Shown: in pieces, positions 8,329-16,844 of the stretch
Layout: every line of letters starts with the position of its first letter
Numbering within the stretch: the stretch's first letter is position 1
Source: CAMDKS01 sp964402975
GTDB lineage: Bacteria > Bdellovibrionota_B > Oligoflexia > Oligoflexales > RGVZ01
Assembly: GCA_964402975.1 (NCBI GenBank)
Contig: CAYOEM010000022.1
Coordinates: 1 to 39,519 of the forward strand
DNA: 39,519 nt
Direction: 5' to 3'
Notes under the pieces: generated by a model
Told to the model about the DNA's origin: nothing
Databases searched by the model: none
The model's input: the letters and a program-made list of their open reading frames with translations, nothing else
Program-made: the position numbers and the translations under genes

Positions 8329-9456
8329 GTGAGCTTTCTTCGAAGATTGTTAAAAGTAAGCACGCGTGATTATAAGTTACGAGCTTTGGTCAGTTCGCGC
8401 TCCTTAGAGCCCCTCAACAGATTTGATCGCTCAACACACGTTTTCTGTGATTTGGATAAAACTTACTTGGAGACGGAGTTTGAGTCGTGGATAAAAATGG
8501 CCAAAATACCATTTGAAAGCCCCCACGACAAAATAACGGTTCCAGGCGCTAGTGAGGTGCTGGAACTCGCCCGATGGGGTGGGGACCCAAGAGCAGCAAG
8601 CTCTCCGCAGTCAGCGCTTCATTTTGTGAGTTCATCTCCTCCACAATTGCGATTGGCTTTGGATGGAAAGCTGACGTTAGATCGGCTCGAGTGGTCTACG
8701 GATACGTTTAAAAATCAGGGTTATAACCTTAGGATGGGGCGACTTGATTTACTTCGTCACCACATTGCTTATAAAACGAAAGCGATTCTGGACATTGCGA
8801 CCCGAATGAGCCCGGGTAGTAGAATCATCATGATTGGGGATAATGCGGAGTACGATGCATTCATATATGTTGGAGTGCGGTTATTTGTGGAGAGGCGAAT
8901 TGATTTGGATGGACTTCGTGGATGGTTGTCTGGAGCAATGGTCGAGAATCCTGTTATCTCACAAGTGATCGGTCAGGAATTGTTGGTTCCAGAGGATTTG
9001 AAGGTCGATGGGATCTATATAAGATCAGTGCCGGGTTACGCCGGCAGGATAAATTCCCGTTTTGCTGGAACGTGGTTTGAATTTGAGCATTGGTCTCAAG
9101 TAGCGTGGTCTTTCATTAAAAAGGGGATCATATCTCCCAAGGCGTTACCACAGCTGATCAGATCTTTCCACAATCTCCACGGCGTCCCTCTTGCGCATTT
9201 GCGTTGGTGTCTTTACCGAGCATTGGAGCGAGATGATCTCTCAAAAGAGCTTCGGGACTTGGGCGAACAGTGTCTGCTGGATCTCACAAATCTGGGGGCA
9301 TCTGGTCCTACTAGGAGAATGCTTGGCTGGGAGTTTGATTTGGATTTGGCACGAGATATTGAAGGGGTTGGTCGATTTGATGTTAAGGAAGACGCCGGTG
9401 ACTGGTACCGTGCGATTGCGTCAGCAAGGCTAGAGCGCAAGAAAAATAGAAACTGA
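8329..9456 (+). CDS. App1-like HAD phosphatase (phosphatidate phosphatase-related)
   Basis: This 375-residue protein shows the HAD motifs in the order seen in the App1/DUF2183 family: CDLDKTY (nucleophile D41, acid D43), VPGASEVLEL, HFVSSSPPQL (motif II Ser near 102), a Lys-rich stretch HIAYKTKAIL near 145-154, and MIGDNAEYD (D171, D176). Yeast App1 removes phosphate from phosphatidic acid; bacterial relatives are largely uncharacterised. The usual DIDDT form is DLDKT here, keeping both catalytic Asp residues. The C-terminal 200 residues do not resemble anything I know. No signal peptide is present, so it should be cytoplasmic. The GTG start has AAGGA eleven bases before it. It converges on the flagellin gene with two bases between the stops. 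Confidence 0.75.
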   Translation: MSFLRRLLKVSTRDYKLRALVSSRSLEPLNRFDRSTHVFCDLDKTYLETEFESWIKMAKIPFESPHDKITVPGASEVLELARWGGDPRAASSPQSALHFVSSSPPQLRLALDGKLTLDRLEWSTDTFKNQGYNLRMGRLDLLRHHIAYKTKAILDIATRMSPGSRIIMIGDNAEYDAFIYVGVRLFVERRIDLDGLRGWLSGAMVENPVISQVIGQELLVPEDLKVDGIYIRSVPGYAGRINSRFAGTWFEFEHWSQVAWSFIKKGIISPKALPQLIRSFHNLHGVPLAHLRWCLYRALERDDLSKELRDLGEQCLLDLTNLGASGPTRRMLGWEFDLDLARDIEGVGRFDVKEDAGDWYRAIASARLERKKNRN

Positions 9457-9458
9457 TT

Positions 9459-10394
9459 TTAGTTAGAAAGCCCGTTGAGCAGCTGTAGTGACAAAGAACT
9501 CGCGAATCCAGACTGCGCAAGCACAGCGGTTCCGGCCTGCATCAAAATCCGACTGGCTGTCATTCGTGACACCTCAGAAGCATAGTCCGTGTCAGCAATA
9601 TTGCTGCGAGCAGCGGATAAGTTTTCTGAAAGAACATCGCTGAATTCTAGAGCCCGCTGCATCCGATTTTGCATTCCTCCGTAAACGGCGCGCATGCTAG
9701 CTAATTTGTCTACGGCTTCATCGTAGACCGTGGCGTGTTGGTCTTCGAGCGGTAGTAGAAGGTCTTGGGCGTCCTCAATACTGATCCCGTCAGTTGGATC
9801 TAGACCTTCGATAAACTCTTGGGCGCTGGATAATCCGAGACCTGAAGGGGTTGCCACTACGTCTTTCATGCCAGAGAAGATAATGGTGTTAAGGTCATCT
9901 TCGGGTCCAGCCATCTCGTCGGTTGTTGTCGGGTCGCCAACTCTGAAAATCATGTCCTGGGGCGCATCTGGGGAGTCGCCGTTCAAAATTGGTACGCCGT
10001 TGAAGGTCGTGGTCTCAGCAACGCGCTGGATTTCATTATGTAACGCCTGATATTCGACGAATAAAAACTTTCGTTCCTGATTACTGATTGTTGTGTTCGT
10101 CGCTGCGATATTTATTTCTTTCATCCGTAAAACCATATCGTTGATTTGCTGTATTCCCGAATCAGCTGTTTGAAGAAGAGATACGGCATCATTGATGTTA
10201 CGTTTCGCCGCGGCCAGTCCTCTGATTTTAAATGATAGTCCCTCAGCCAACTTTCGATCAGATGGTCGATTGTCAAATTTTGTGAATACACTTCCACTGG
10301 CCAATTTCTCCATAGCATCGGCGTTCTCTCGGGTCGCCTTTTCCAGGGACCTCTGAAGACTCTGCTGCATAGATTTATCACCAATGAAAACCAT
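9459..10394 (-). CDS. Flagellin
   Basis: The 311-residue protein keeps the conserved flagellin cores: an N-terminal D0/D1 region with DNRPSDRKLAEGLSFKIRG, INDAVSLLQTADSGIQQI and ETTTFNGVPILNG, and a C-terminal SNIADTDYASEVSRM with QAGTAVLAQ and a helical end. The centre (about 145-215) is short and acidic, so the filament surface would be minimal. The first residues (MVFIGDKSMQ) differ from the usual MxLxINTN opening and the D0 helix is unusually charged. The ATG has GAGGT nine bases upstream. No other flagellar gene is in the window, so this is an orphan copy; an accessory flagellin or a flagellin-like secreted protein is possible. Confidence 0.88.
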   Translation of the reverse strand: MVFIGDKSMQQSLQRSLEKATRENADAMEKLASGSVFTKFDNRPSDRKLAEGLSFKIRGLAAAKRNINDAVSLLQTADSGIQQINDMVLRMKEINIAATNTTISNQERKFLFVEYQALHNEIQRVAETTTFNGVPILNGDSPDAPQDMIFRVGDPTTTDEMAGPEDDLNTIIFSGMKDVVATPSGLGLSSAQEFIEGLDPTDGISIEDAQDLLLPLEDQHATVYDEAVDKLASMRAVYGGMQNRMQRALEFSDVLSENLSAARSNIADTDYASEVSRMTASRILMQAGTAVLAQSGFASSLSLQLLNGLSN

Positions 10395-10434
10395 AAATAG
10401 CCGACCTCAACTAAATAAACGTGGCATAGGAGGT

Positions 10435-10459
10435 TCGGAATCCTTACGGCAAAAGTTTA
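10435..10459 (-). promoter_or_regulatory. Weak candidate sigma-28-type promoter for flagellin
   Basis: On the minus strand TAAA (10459-10456) is followed after about 16 bases by TCCGA (10439-10435), which partly matches the TAAA-N15-GCCGATAA flagellar promoter pattern. The position, about 40 bases before the flagellin start, is reasonable, but the -10 match is poor. Confidence 0.2.
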
Positions 10460-10531
10460 GGTAGTCTTCTGCCCGACCGCCGTACGATTCGTTGGTCAAC
10501 GCGCAAAAAGCGGGTCCTTTTATTTAAGTTC

Positions 10532-10540
10532 TGGTATATT
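10532..10540 (+). promoter_or_regulatory. Candidate extended -10 promoter for the YvlD-like gene
   Basis: TGGTATATT matches an extended -10 (TGn followed by TATATT) about 60 bases before the start at 10600. No clear -35 is present, which extended -10 promoters tolerate. Confidence 0.3.
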
Positions 10541-10599
10541 ATGAAAGTGCCCATGGTGGTGGCGCTAGATATTGGCTCAACTTGAACCAGGAGAAAACC

Positions 10600-10956
10600 A
10601 TGACCCCGTTTCTAGTACATTGGCTCTTAGCAAGTGTGGCGTTGGTCTTGACGGCTCATTTTGTTCCTGGATTTCGGATCCAGGGGTTTAGCGCTGCCCT
10701 GGTGGCATCGGTGGTGATTGGATTGGTGAACACATTTATTTGGCCGCTGCTCGTTTTATTGACCTTGCCACTGACGCTTTTTACGTTTGGTTTTTTCCTT
10801 TTGGTCGTTAATGCCATTTCTTTAAAAATTGCAGCCGCGCTGACTCCAGGGTTCAGTATTGTTGGATTCTTCCCAGCCTTCATTGGCTCTGTGGTTTTAA
10901 CGTGCATCGGTTGGCTGGTGCGGTATGTTGTCTTTGGTGGTTATACAGTCCAGTGA
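10600..10956 (+). CDS. Small four-helix membrane protein, YvlD/Phage_holin_4_2 family
   Basis: The 118-residue protein is almost entirely hydrophobic, with four predicted membrane helices, and has the family features GLVNTFIWPLL, LPLTLFTFGFFLLVVNA and a C-terminal Gly-Trp-rich helix. The family is widespread in chromosomes and its name does not imply a phage; some members affect envelope stress, but the molecular role is unknown. The ATG at 10600 has AGGAG six bases upstream, which decides against the TTG at 10582. It converges with the exported protein gene ending at 10961. Confidence 0.8.
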   Translation: MTPFLVHWLLASVALVLTAHFVPGFRIQGFSAALVASVVIGLVNTFIWPLLVLLTLPLTLFTFGFFLLVVNAISLKIAAALTPGFSIVGFFPAFIGSVVLTCIGWLVRYVVFGGYTVQ

Positions 10957-10960
10957 ATTC

Positions 10961-11731
10961 TCAGCTTTCGTATGTGAATTCAATGGCAACCTCTCGTTTG
11001 TCGTCACCGTTAATAGCAACCGTGGTTGCACCTTCGTATCTCACAAGGACGGGCACGCCATTCTTGACTGCGTAAAAGAAATCCATTCGCGGGACCAACG
11101 CCCGTATAGCCCAGTTGGCCGGCTCTAGGCTGACCACATGAGCGGTCTGGTCTTTTATTTGCACGTCCCGGTCCTTTCGCACCCTAAACTTGAACTGGTC
11201 TCGTTTCATGGGAACATATAAATCAAAGTCTGGGCTTTTGCCGGCTATAAGGCTAGCCCAGTTTCGTACAATAAAATGGTGCAACGTCTTCCCGATAATT
11301 GTTCGATCTGTCCATCGGTATTCTGACTTTTGCGGTTTCTCGTCCCTTTTCTGCGTGTAGCTCACTGTTGCTAAGGGCGGGCTTGTCATAGAGAGCTCAA
11401 CTTGCTCCCCGGTTTGATTGTTCTTGAATCGATATTCATTAATAGTCAGGTTTGCAAGAGTTGTGGTTGCTAATTCAGTCTGTATAATTGTGCGGTTCTT
11501 ATCCGTCGTGTAGTATTCGGTGTTTTTCGTAATGCTACCGTTTTTGTAAGCGATCGTTTCGATTCCGCTCGCTAATTCATTGTGGCTCTTTATGTCCAGC
11601 ACGCGAAAAATAATTTTTTTGAACGGCAGTTCTGATTCCTGAGCAAGAGGCGAGGTTTGAGCCGAGGCAATTGATAGATGGGACATAACGATTAAAAGCG
11701 CAGTCGTTCCTAAAATGTGTTTCAAAAACAT
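10961..11731 (-). CDS. Exported protein resembling DUF3108 proteins
   Basis: The 256-residue product has a typical signal peptide ending in SIASA before QTSPLAQ. The mature part is mostly alternating beta-strand sequence, with KKIIFRVLDIKSHNELASG and repeated threonine-rich strands, and ends in VAIEFTYES. The overall character (small, all-beta, periplasmic) recalls DUF3108, but I see no diagnostic motif. A GAGGA site stands before the ATG at 11731. It is divergent from the lipocalin gene, with about 80 bases between starts. Function unknown. Confidence 0.6.
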   Translation of the reverse strand: MFLKHILGTTALLIVMSHLSIASAQTSPLAQESELPFKKIIFRVLDIKSHNELASGIETIAYKNGSITKNTEYYTTDKNRTIIQTELATTTLANLTINEYRFKNNQTGEQVELSMTSPPLATVSYTQKRDEKPQKSEYRWTDRTIIGKTLHHFIVRNWASLIAGKSPDFDLYVPMKRDQFKFRVRKDRDVQIKDQTAHVVSLEPANWAIRALVPRMDFFYAVKNGVPVLVRYEGATTVAINGDDKREVAIEFTYES

Positions 11732-11814
11732 GCTGTCCTCATTGTATAAATTATCTTATGTGGCCTAGAAATGATCCAACACTTAATGTACCATTTGGCC
11801 CGGGGGTTGAACAT

Positions 11815-12339
11815 ATGAGGGTCTTATTCGTGTCAATTTTAATGTCCATATTCGCTTCTTGTACGACTAATGGTGGTTTGCCTCCGTTGGAGAAGGTGCC
11901 AGAGCTTGATTTGAATAGATTCATGGGTGATTGGTACGTGCTGGCAAATATTCCGACGTTTCTGGAAGTAGGGGCTCATAATGCGATTGAACACTACGAC
12001 CTTAGCCCCGAGGGCCACATTGACATCCGGTTCACATTCCGAAAAGACGCATTTGATGGCGAGTCCAGAAAGTATACAATGACGGGTTACCCCGTACCTG
12101 GAACTAATAATGCAGAATGGAAGGTCAGCCCGTTTTGGCCACTGAAGTTTCCGTACTACACCGTTGAAATAGCGCCGGACTATAGCTGGGTTGTCATAGC
12201 GACGCCGAATCGAGGATACCTATGGATCATGGCAAGAGACTGGAAGATGGATGACGCAAAACTTCAGTCACTTATCGATCGGATGGTGGAGAGAGGCTTC
12301 AAGGCTTCAGAGATTCAACGCGTGCCGCAAAGATGGTGA
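11815..12339 (+). CDS. Outer-membrane lipocalin lipoprotein (Blc-like)
   Basis: The 174-residue protein starts with a short lipoprotein signal peptide whose lipobox is FASC (C16). The mature part has the lipocalin GxW motif as MGDWYV (G38, W40), then YDL and FTFRK strands, WKVSPFWPLKFPYYTVEIAPDYSWVVIATPNRGYLWIMARD, shared with bacterial lipocalins such as Blc, and the final helix. These proteins bind fatty acids or lysophospholipids at the outer membrane. The ATG at 11815 follows GGGG at eight bases; an upstream in-frame ATG at 11758 would place 19 extra residues before the signal peptide and is unlikely. Its stop is nine bases from that of the converging permease gene. Confidence 0.88.
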   Translation: MRVLFVSILMSIFASCTTNGGLPPLEKVPELDLNRFMGDWYVLANIPTFLEVGAHNAIEHYDLSPEGHIDIRFTFRKDAFDGESRKYTMTGYPVPGTNNAEWKVSPFWPLKFPYYTVEIAPDYSWVVIATPNRGYLWIMARDWKMDDAKLQSLIDRMVERGFKASEIQRVPQRW

Positions 12340-12348
12340 CCAAAGCGG

Positions 12349-13419
12349 CTAGTGGCTTTTGAACCAGCCAGCCTCTTCTGCCAGATGCGGCCAGACGCGG
12401 GCGCAGGCTGTAAACATGGCAACGATAACTGGTCCCAAAAGAACTCCCAGTAGACCAAAAAACTCGAGACCGCCCAGGATAGCAACTAAGCTGACGAGCG
12501 GGTGCATGTCACTGCCCCCTCTCAGAACGAGCGGTCGAACCAAGTTGTCTACAACCCCTGTTATTAAACCTGCAACAACAATAAATATAAGTTTGACCCA
12601 CGAACCGTGGGCGATCGCCCAGAAGGCAGCGATGGCAAAGACGGGAAAAGATCCGAGTACCGGTATCCAGGCAAAAGCAAATGTTGTTCCCGCTGCCAGC
12701 GCGGCTGACGGTATTCCAATGGCTAGAAACGAAATGATCACAAAAAAAGACTGAGCCAGGGCAGCCGCCAAGCTAGCTACGACCGTCGAACGCGTCGCAT
12801 CCCTAAACGCTGCCGTAACTTCGTCTCTGACGTGATCACTAACGGGAATAATCAAGCGAAGCCAAACTAAAAAGCGCCTGCCATCAACAAGCCAAAAATA
12901 GCAGCTAAGCACCCCCATCGTAAGCTGTACCATCAGGGCGGGGGTTTCGCTCGCGAGCTCAAGTACCATTTTGCTGGACCAATCGAGAAGCGTGCTTGCA
13001 AGCCCAGTAGCCTGATCATGAAAACGAAGACCGGTGACCCATGGTGCATATGTATCCAGCGTTTGCTCGAACGTGAGCCGCCAATGCGTTAGCCAATCCT
13101 TGAACGTGGAGGTGGTTTCTTCGCTGGCGAGAAGCGTTGTCAGCGTGCTGGCATCTCTCAGGGCCACAACAGCCAGTAATAGTAGGGGAATAATAAATAA
13201 TAAAGCCAACGAAACGGTGGCAATCGTTGCAGCAGCATATTTATTCATTCTGGCGTTAAGATAACGAAACCATGGATTTAAAATCAGTGCCAACATTCCG
13301 CCGACAATAACTGCGACCAGAAATGGTCGTGCCATGATCACAAGGATTAGGCTTAGAAAAGCCGTAAATGCCAGAAAAATCCAAACGCCAAGTTTTTGAG
13401 AAAAATCCTGAGTAGTCAT
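12349..13419 (-). CDS. AI-2E/PerM-family membrane transporter
   Basis: The 356-residue protein has about seven or eight membrane helices and the family pattern of an N-terminal helix hairpin, a polar middle region (residues about 100-150), and C-terminal helices with FAFAWIPVLGSFPVFAIAAFWAI, GVVDNLVRPLVLRGGSDMHPLVSLVAILGGLEFFGLLGVLLGPVIVAM. That C-terminal block is characteristic of the AI-2E transporter family, whose members are assigned roles from autoinducer export to Na+/H+ exchange; the substrate here is unknown. The start at 13419 has AGG five bases upstream; a longer in-frame start at 13449 is less supported. Confidence 0.85.
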   Translation of the reverse strand: MTTQDFSQKLGVWIFLAFTAFLSLILVIMARPFLVAVIVGGMLALILNPWFRYLNARMNKYAAATIATVSLALLFIIPLLLLAVVALRDASTLTTLLASEETTSTFKDWLTHWRLTFEQTLDTYAPWVTGLRFHDQATGLASTLLDWSSKMVLELASETPALMVQLTMGVLSCYFWLVDGRRFLVWLRLIIPVSDHVRDEVTAAFRDATRSTVVASLAAALAQSFFVIISFLAIGIPSAALAAGTTFAFAWIPVLGSFPVFAIAAFWAIAHGSWVKLIFIVVAGLITGVVDNLVRPLVLRGGSDMHPLVSLVAILGGLEFFGLLGVLLGPVIVAMFTACARVWPHLAEEAGWFKSH

Positions 13420-13543
13420 GTCGGCCTTACTTCGTTTGATCGGACCCAAGAAATAATTTTAGAAAAGCACTCAATTTTTGCAGCCGTCTTTGGTAGAATT
13501 TGAAAAATTCTCTGCCGATTATATCATAAGTGGGGGCCTAATA

Positions 13544-15130
13544 ATGAAACTCAGCTCTATCCTCGTTCTAGTGGCGCTATTTTCTTGGTCTTGTGGCAAA
13601 AAAAAGAGCAAGGAATCTGGTAGCGGTGATGCTGTAAACGTGTCGGGTCAGTTGGTTGTTCCGCAGGGATCATCTGCCGCTGTTCCGAATCAATTGGTGG
13701 TTCTGCCGGTAACGTCCGGAATGGGCAGCGGTGGGGGATCTCTGTCGCTTATGATTTCCAAACAGGCTGTCAATGGAGACGGCACTTACAGCGTTGGCCT
13801 GCAAAAGGGTGATTCTGGGAAAATGTTAGCCATAAACTCTGGTCAGAGCTCCTTCGGGATTGACTTGCAAGGTGGTGGCAGCAGCGGAAGTAGCCAGTCA
13901 GGCATGAGTTGGGTCGTTGGTGGTATCACGGGAGGTCAGTCCACGACTGTCGAAGGTCGGTACGCAGAGTCAGAATCAATGGCTTTCGTGGGTCTTAGTG
14001 CAGGCAGCGATAATTTTATAAATTTCCCCGTAAGTGATGCGGCAACGTCGGATATGAAACTCGGCAAAACCACCGTTAGTGGAGGGGATGCCAAGTCCGA
14101 ATTTGAGGTCAGTAGCAGTTACTACAATCTGCCGGATGGTGCCATCAAGGAGCTAGCGGGCCTAAGTTCGCCTTTGAAAGGGGCAAAAAATACTTACGTA
14201 AACCAAGATGGTTATACGACAACGCCTTACTTTGCTTGGATCGGTTCAAGAGCCGCAGTTGCAAGCTCCATCTCCCAGAATTCATTTACAGCAGTCGATG
14301 ATGTGAATCCAGGAACGGCGGGGTTCGGTATTTATTTCTCTGCGCAAACCACCAGTGCACCTTTGTTAAACGATGCTTGCGGAGCTAGTTTTGGCACAAC
14401 GGGTGGTTATACGCTGCAGCCACCTGTAGCCATCAAGAAAAATCCTGGGTCGCAGGACTCGACGCCCCCGGCGAATATGCCGAGTCTAACGATGCTCGAC
14501 AGTAGTAACAATTCTGGTAAGGCTGCGTCTACAGCGACGCCGAACAGGTTTGCTTGTGCGCAAGGTGGGTCGCCGACAATATACATCTATGGTTACCGGG
14601 AAGGAGCTACCACCGATAATGTAACTGTCAGCGGCTTTAATTGGGGTGGATCTGACGGATATCAATCGCCGCTTCCCGCGGGTAAATGGACTCTTAGGTA
14701 TAACGGTACAACGGTGGGGCTTTATGATCTTGCGGCAGCGTCGCCAGTTCGGGATGGGGCATCAAGGGTGTATATGCCTTCGGTCAAGGTTACGGCGAGC
14801 AACAATGTCATAAGTAAAGTTGAAGTGAGGTTCTACTTATATAATAAGACATCGCAAGCATATGAAGTGGTCACAGACCTCCAGGCATTTCGAAAAGTCG
14901 TAAGTAGCTTATTTATCGACTTGAATGTGTATGGTGGTAATGCGGGAAATAGGGAGCTGCATATTCCAATCACGCTCACATCAGGTGATGCTTCAGGCGT
15001 GTTTACCGTCGATGGTAGCCAGTTTAGTGGACAAACCTGGACGACATCTGATTTGACCGGTAATGGTGGCGTCTTGTCGGTTGGCTATGAGATGTACGGC
15101 TACAGTATGCGTACTGAGTACCGACGCTAA
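13544..15130 (+). CDS. Large Gly/Ser-rich lipoprotein of unknown function
   Basis: The 528-residue protein begins with a lipoprotein signal (lipobox FSWSC, C17) followed by GKKKSKES. The mature chain opens with VSGQLVVPQG, a strand often found at the start of carboxypeptidase-regulatory-like domains, and is Gly, Ser and Thr rich throughout with many Tyr and Asn. The C-terminal part (about 400-528) reads as long alternating beta strands (VSKVEVRFYLYNKT, RELHIPITLTSGDASG). I cannot assign it to a family. The ATG at 13544 follows a GGGGG stretch; a longer frame from 13478 would bury the signal peptide. It is likely a surface lipoprotein. Confidence 0.7.
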   Translation: MKLSSILVLVALFSWSCGKKKSKESGSGDAVNVSGQLVVPQGSSAAVPNQLVVLPVTSGMGSGGGSLSLMISKQAVNGDGTYSVGLQKGDSGKMLAINSGQSSFGIDLQGGGSSGSSQSGMSWVVGGITGGQSTTVEGRYAESESMAFVGLSAGSDNFINFPVSDAATSDMKLGKTTVSGGDAKSEFEVSSSYYNLPDGAIKELAGLSSPLKGAKNTYVNQDGYTTTPYFAWIGSRAAVASSISQNSFTAVDDVNPGTAGFGIYFSAQTTSAPLLNDACGASFGTTGGYTLQPPVAIKKNPGSQDSTPPANMPSLTMLDSSNNSGKAASTATPNRFACAQGGSPTIYIYGYREGATTDNVTVSGFNWGGSDGYQSPLPAGKWTLRYNGTTVGLYDLAAASPVRDGASRVYMPSVKVTASNNVISKVEVRFYLYNKTSQAYEVVTDLQAFRKVVSSLFIDLNVYGGNAGNRELHIPITLTSGDASGVFTVDGSQFSGQTWTTSDLTGNGGVLSVGYEMYGYSMRTEYRR

Positions 15131-15138
15131 TTGACCAC

Positions 15139-15756
15139 CTACTCGAGTTCGATAAGAATTTCATTACGTCGCCAGAACCACGGTGTCCAAGGCGGGTTGT
15201 AACGGGCGTATAATGGTTCGCTGCCTTTAGCTTTATGATTTTTTGATGTCAGCCAAGACCGCAGGGATGCGGTCTTTTCTTTGACTGTGTTCTGGCTGTT
15301 CAAGCCGCTGAATCTGACAGCCGCAAATGTCCCCGGTGGGAGTTGACGAATGACAACCCGATTGTCATTGGGTCTTGGCAAACTTTCCATTGTATATTTG
15401 CTCGGCATCGTAAATGTGATGATCCACTCATTGTTGGACGCTTTCTCCTGAGAAACAGGGGCCGTCATGGCAATCGATTCGTTCTTCTCCTGCGACACAG
15501 GCGCCGTCATAGCGATCTCTGTTTTTTTGGTATTGTTACCAAAAATATAGTCAGCGAGGATTCGAAAACCACGGTTAGGAGCGTCAGCAAACTCACCGCT
15601 AACCCTTGTTTCAGCAATGATTCGAGGCTCGTACTCACGAATTTCGAATTCTGATTCCGACTGAATGACTTTGAACTTTGGTTCTTCAATTTTGCTGGTC
15701 ACACAACCCTCCAAGGCTATCATGAGCAATGCTAACAGTGCCTGTTTATATATCAT
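15139..15756 (-). CDS. SOUL-family haem-binding-type lipoprotein
   Basis: The 205-residue protein has a lipobox ending in LEGC (C18). The SOUL domain is recognised from FEIREYEPRIIAET, NRGFRILADYIFG, the IAMTAPVSQEK motif, TFTMPSKYTMESLPRPND and RYNPPWTPWFWRRNEILIEL near the end. SOUL proteins bind haem or porphyrins in eukaryotes; bacterial members are poorly studied and haem binding is not shown by sequence. IAMTAPVSQEK occurs twice in a row, separated by three residues (NES); I believe tandem IAMTAPV copies occur in other family members too. The ATG has AAGGA seven bases upstream. Confidence 0.85.
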   Translation of the reverse strand: MIYKQALLALLMIALEGCVTSKIEEPKFKVIQSESEFEIREYEPRIIAETRVSGEFADAPNRGFRILADYIFGNNTKKTEIAMTAPVSQEKNESIAMTAPVSQEKASNNEWIITFTMPSKYTMESLPRPNDNRVVIRQLPPGTFAAVRFSGLNSQNTVKEKTASLRSWLTSKNHKAKGSEPLYARYNPPWTPWFWRRNEILIELE

Positions 15757-15865
15757 GACAGTTTCCTTTAATTTAATCGGATCTTAGGCTTATCAATCAT
15801 ACGGCATGGGATGGCGACAGAAAATGGTTTCTTGCTCTCGCTCAGGTTAAAATTGTGCATGAAGA

Positions 15866-16828
15866 ATGCCAATTGAATTTATTTATCGATATAAAGGGCT
15901 ATGTTTGGCGCTTGATGGAACCAAAATGTGGCTAAGATCTGCGTGGCGTCATGCTCGAGAGCATCCGATTTATGCGTTCTGTCTCGCGATCCCGCTTTTG
16001 GCGACGGTTGGACTGATGCTACAGAGTGCCATAAGCATAGGCTTGGGGCACCCGCTTGCGAATATCAAGTTGGCGCTTATTGCCGGCTTAGCCGGTTTTT
16101 TCGCTACAACACTAGGGGCCATCCCCGCGCTCGCGCTGAGCGGTTTACCTCAAAAAATAGAAGACACTATGCTGGGATTTGCTGCGGGGATGATGCTTGC
16201 GGCATCGGCGTTTTCTCTTATCATTCCTGGGATAGAGGTTGGACAGGCCATGACGGGCGGTCGCTTGTCTGGTGTGGGGCTTGTGGCTTTGGGGCTGATA
16301 CTCGGTAGCTTTCTCATGCTTGGTTTAGAGCAGTTTACACCCCATGAGCATCAACATGCTGGTGACTTTGGAGTTGGAGTCAAGGATCTAAGAAGAACTT
16401 GGCTTTTCGTTTTCGCGATCGCATTGCACAACTTGCCAGAAGGTATGGCGATGGGGGTTAGCTTTTCAAGGGCGGACTGGAGTGTTGGCCTGCCAATAAG
16501 CACTGCCATCGCAATTCAAGATATTCCCGAGGGACTGGCCGTAGCACTTGCCATGAGAGCTTCAAATGTGAAGCCTCTCGTCGCTTTTTTAGTAGCCTCA
16601 CTAACGGGGTTATTAGAACCGTTGGGAGCTCTGCTCGGAGTGACGTTAGCTTCGGGTACTCAGTACGCCTATCCCGTTGGGCTGGGACTTGCGGCTGGTG
16701 CGATGATATTTGTTGTATCTCACGAGGTTATACCAGAGACTCATCGAAACGGGCACCAAACACCCTCCACGATGGGTCTTATGCTCGGTTTTTTACTCAT
16801 GATGATTCTCGATACGGCTATGGGATAA
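15866..16828 (+). CDS. ZIP-family metal ion transporter (ZupT/GufA-like)
   Basis: The 320-residue protein contains the two ZIP signature helices, ALHNLPEGM (H188, N189, P191, E192) and IQDIPEGLA (Q218, D219, P221, E222), which form the binuclear metal site, and a short His-rich loop HEHQH (160-164) before them. Eight membrane helices fit the family. It would import zinc or other divalent metals across the inner membrane. An ATG at 15926 with a TGGA site would remove 20 N-terminal residues; the choice is not settled. The ligase-acyltransferase fusion begins about 16 bases after its stop on the same strand, so the two are probably cotranscribed. Confidence 0.87.
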   Translation: MPIEFIYRYKGLCLALDGTKMWLRSAWRHAREHPIYAFCLAIPLLATVGLMLQSAISIGLGHPLANIKLALIAGLAGFFATTLGAIPALALSGLPQKIEDTMLGFAAGMMLAASAFSLIIPGIEVGQAMTGGRLSGVGLVALGLILGSFLMLGLEQFTPHEHQHAGDFGVGVKDLRRTWLFVFAIALHNLPEGMAMGVSFSRADWSVGLPISTAIAIQDIPEGLAVALAMRASNVKPLVAFLVASLTGLLEPLGALLGVTLASGTQYAYPVGLGLAAGAMIFVVSHEVIPETHRNGHQTPSTMGLMLGFLLMMILDTAMG

Positions 16829-16844
16829 ATAGCTGGAATAATTT

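Noticed and set aside
10600..10956. Holin-family name as evidence of a prophage
   Set aside because: The Phage_holin_4_2 (YvlD) family is common on chromosomes and no other phage gene is present.
15139..15756. Repeated IAMTAPVSQEK as a new internal duplication
   Set aside because: I believe tandem IAMTAPV copies also occur in other SOUL proteins, so it does not look unusual.
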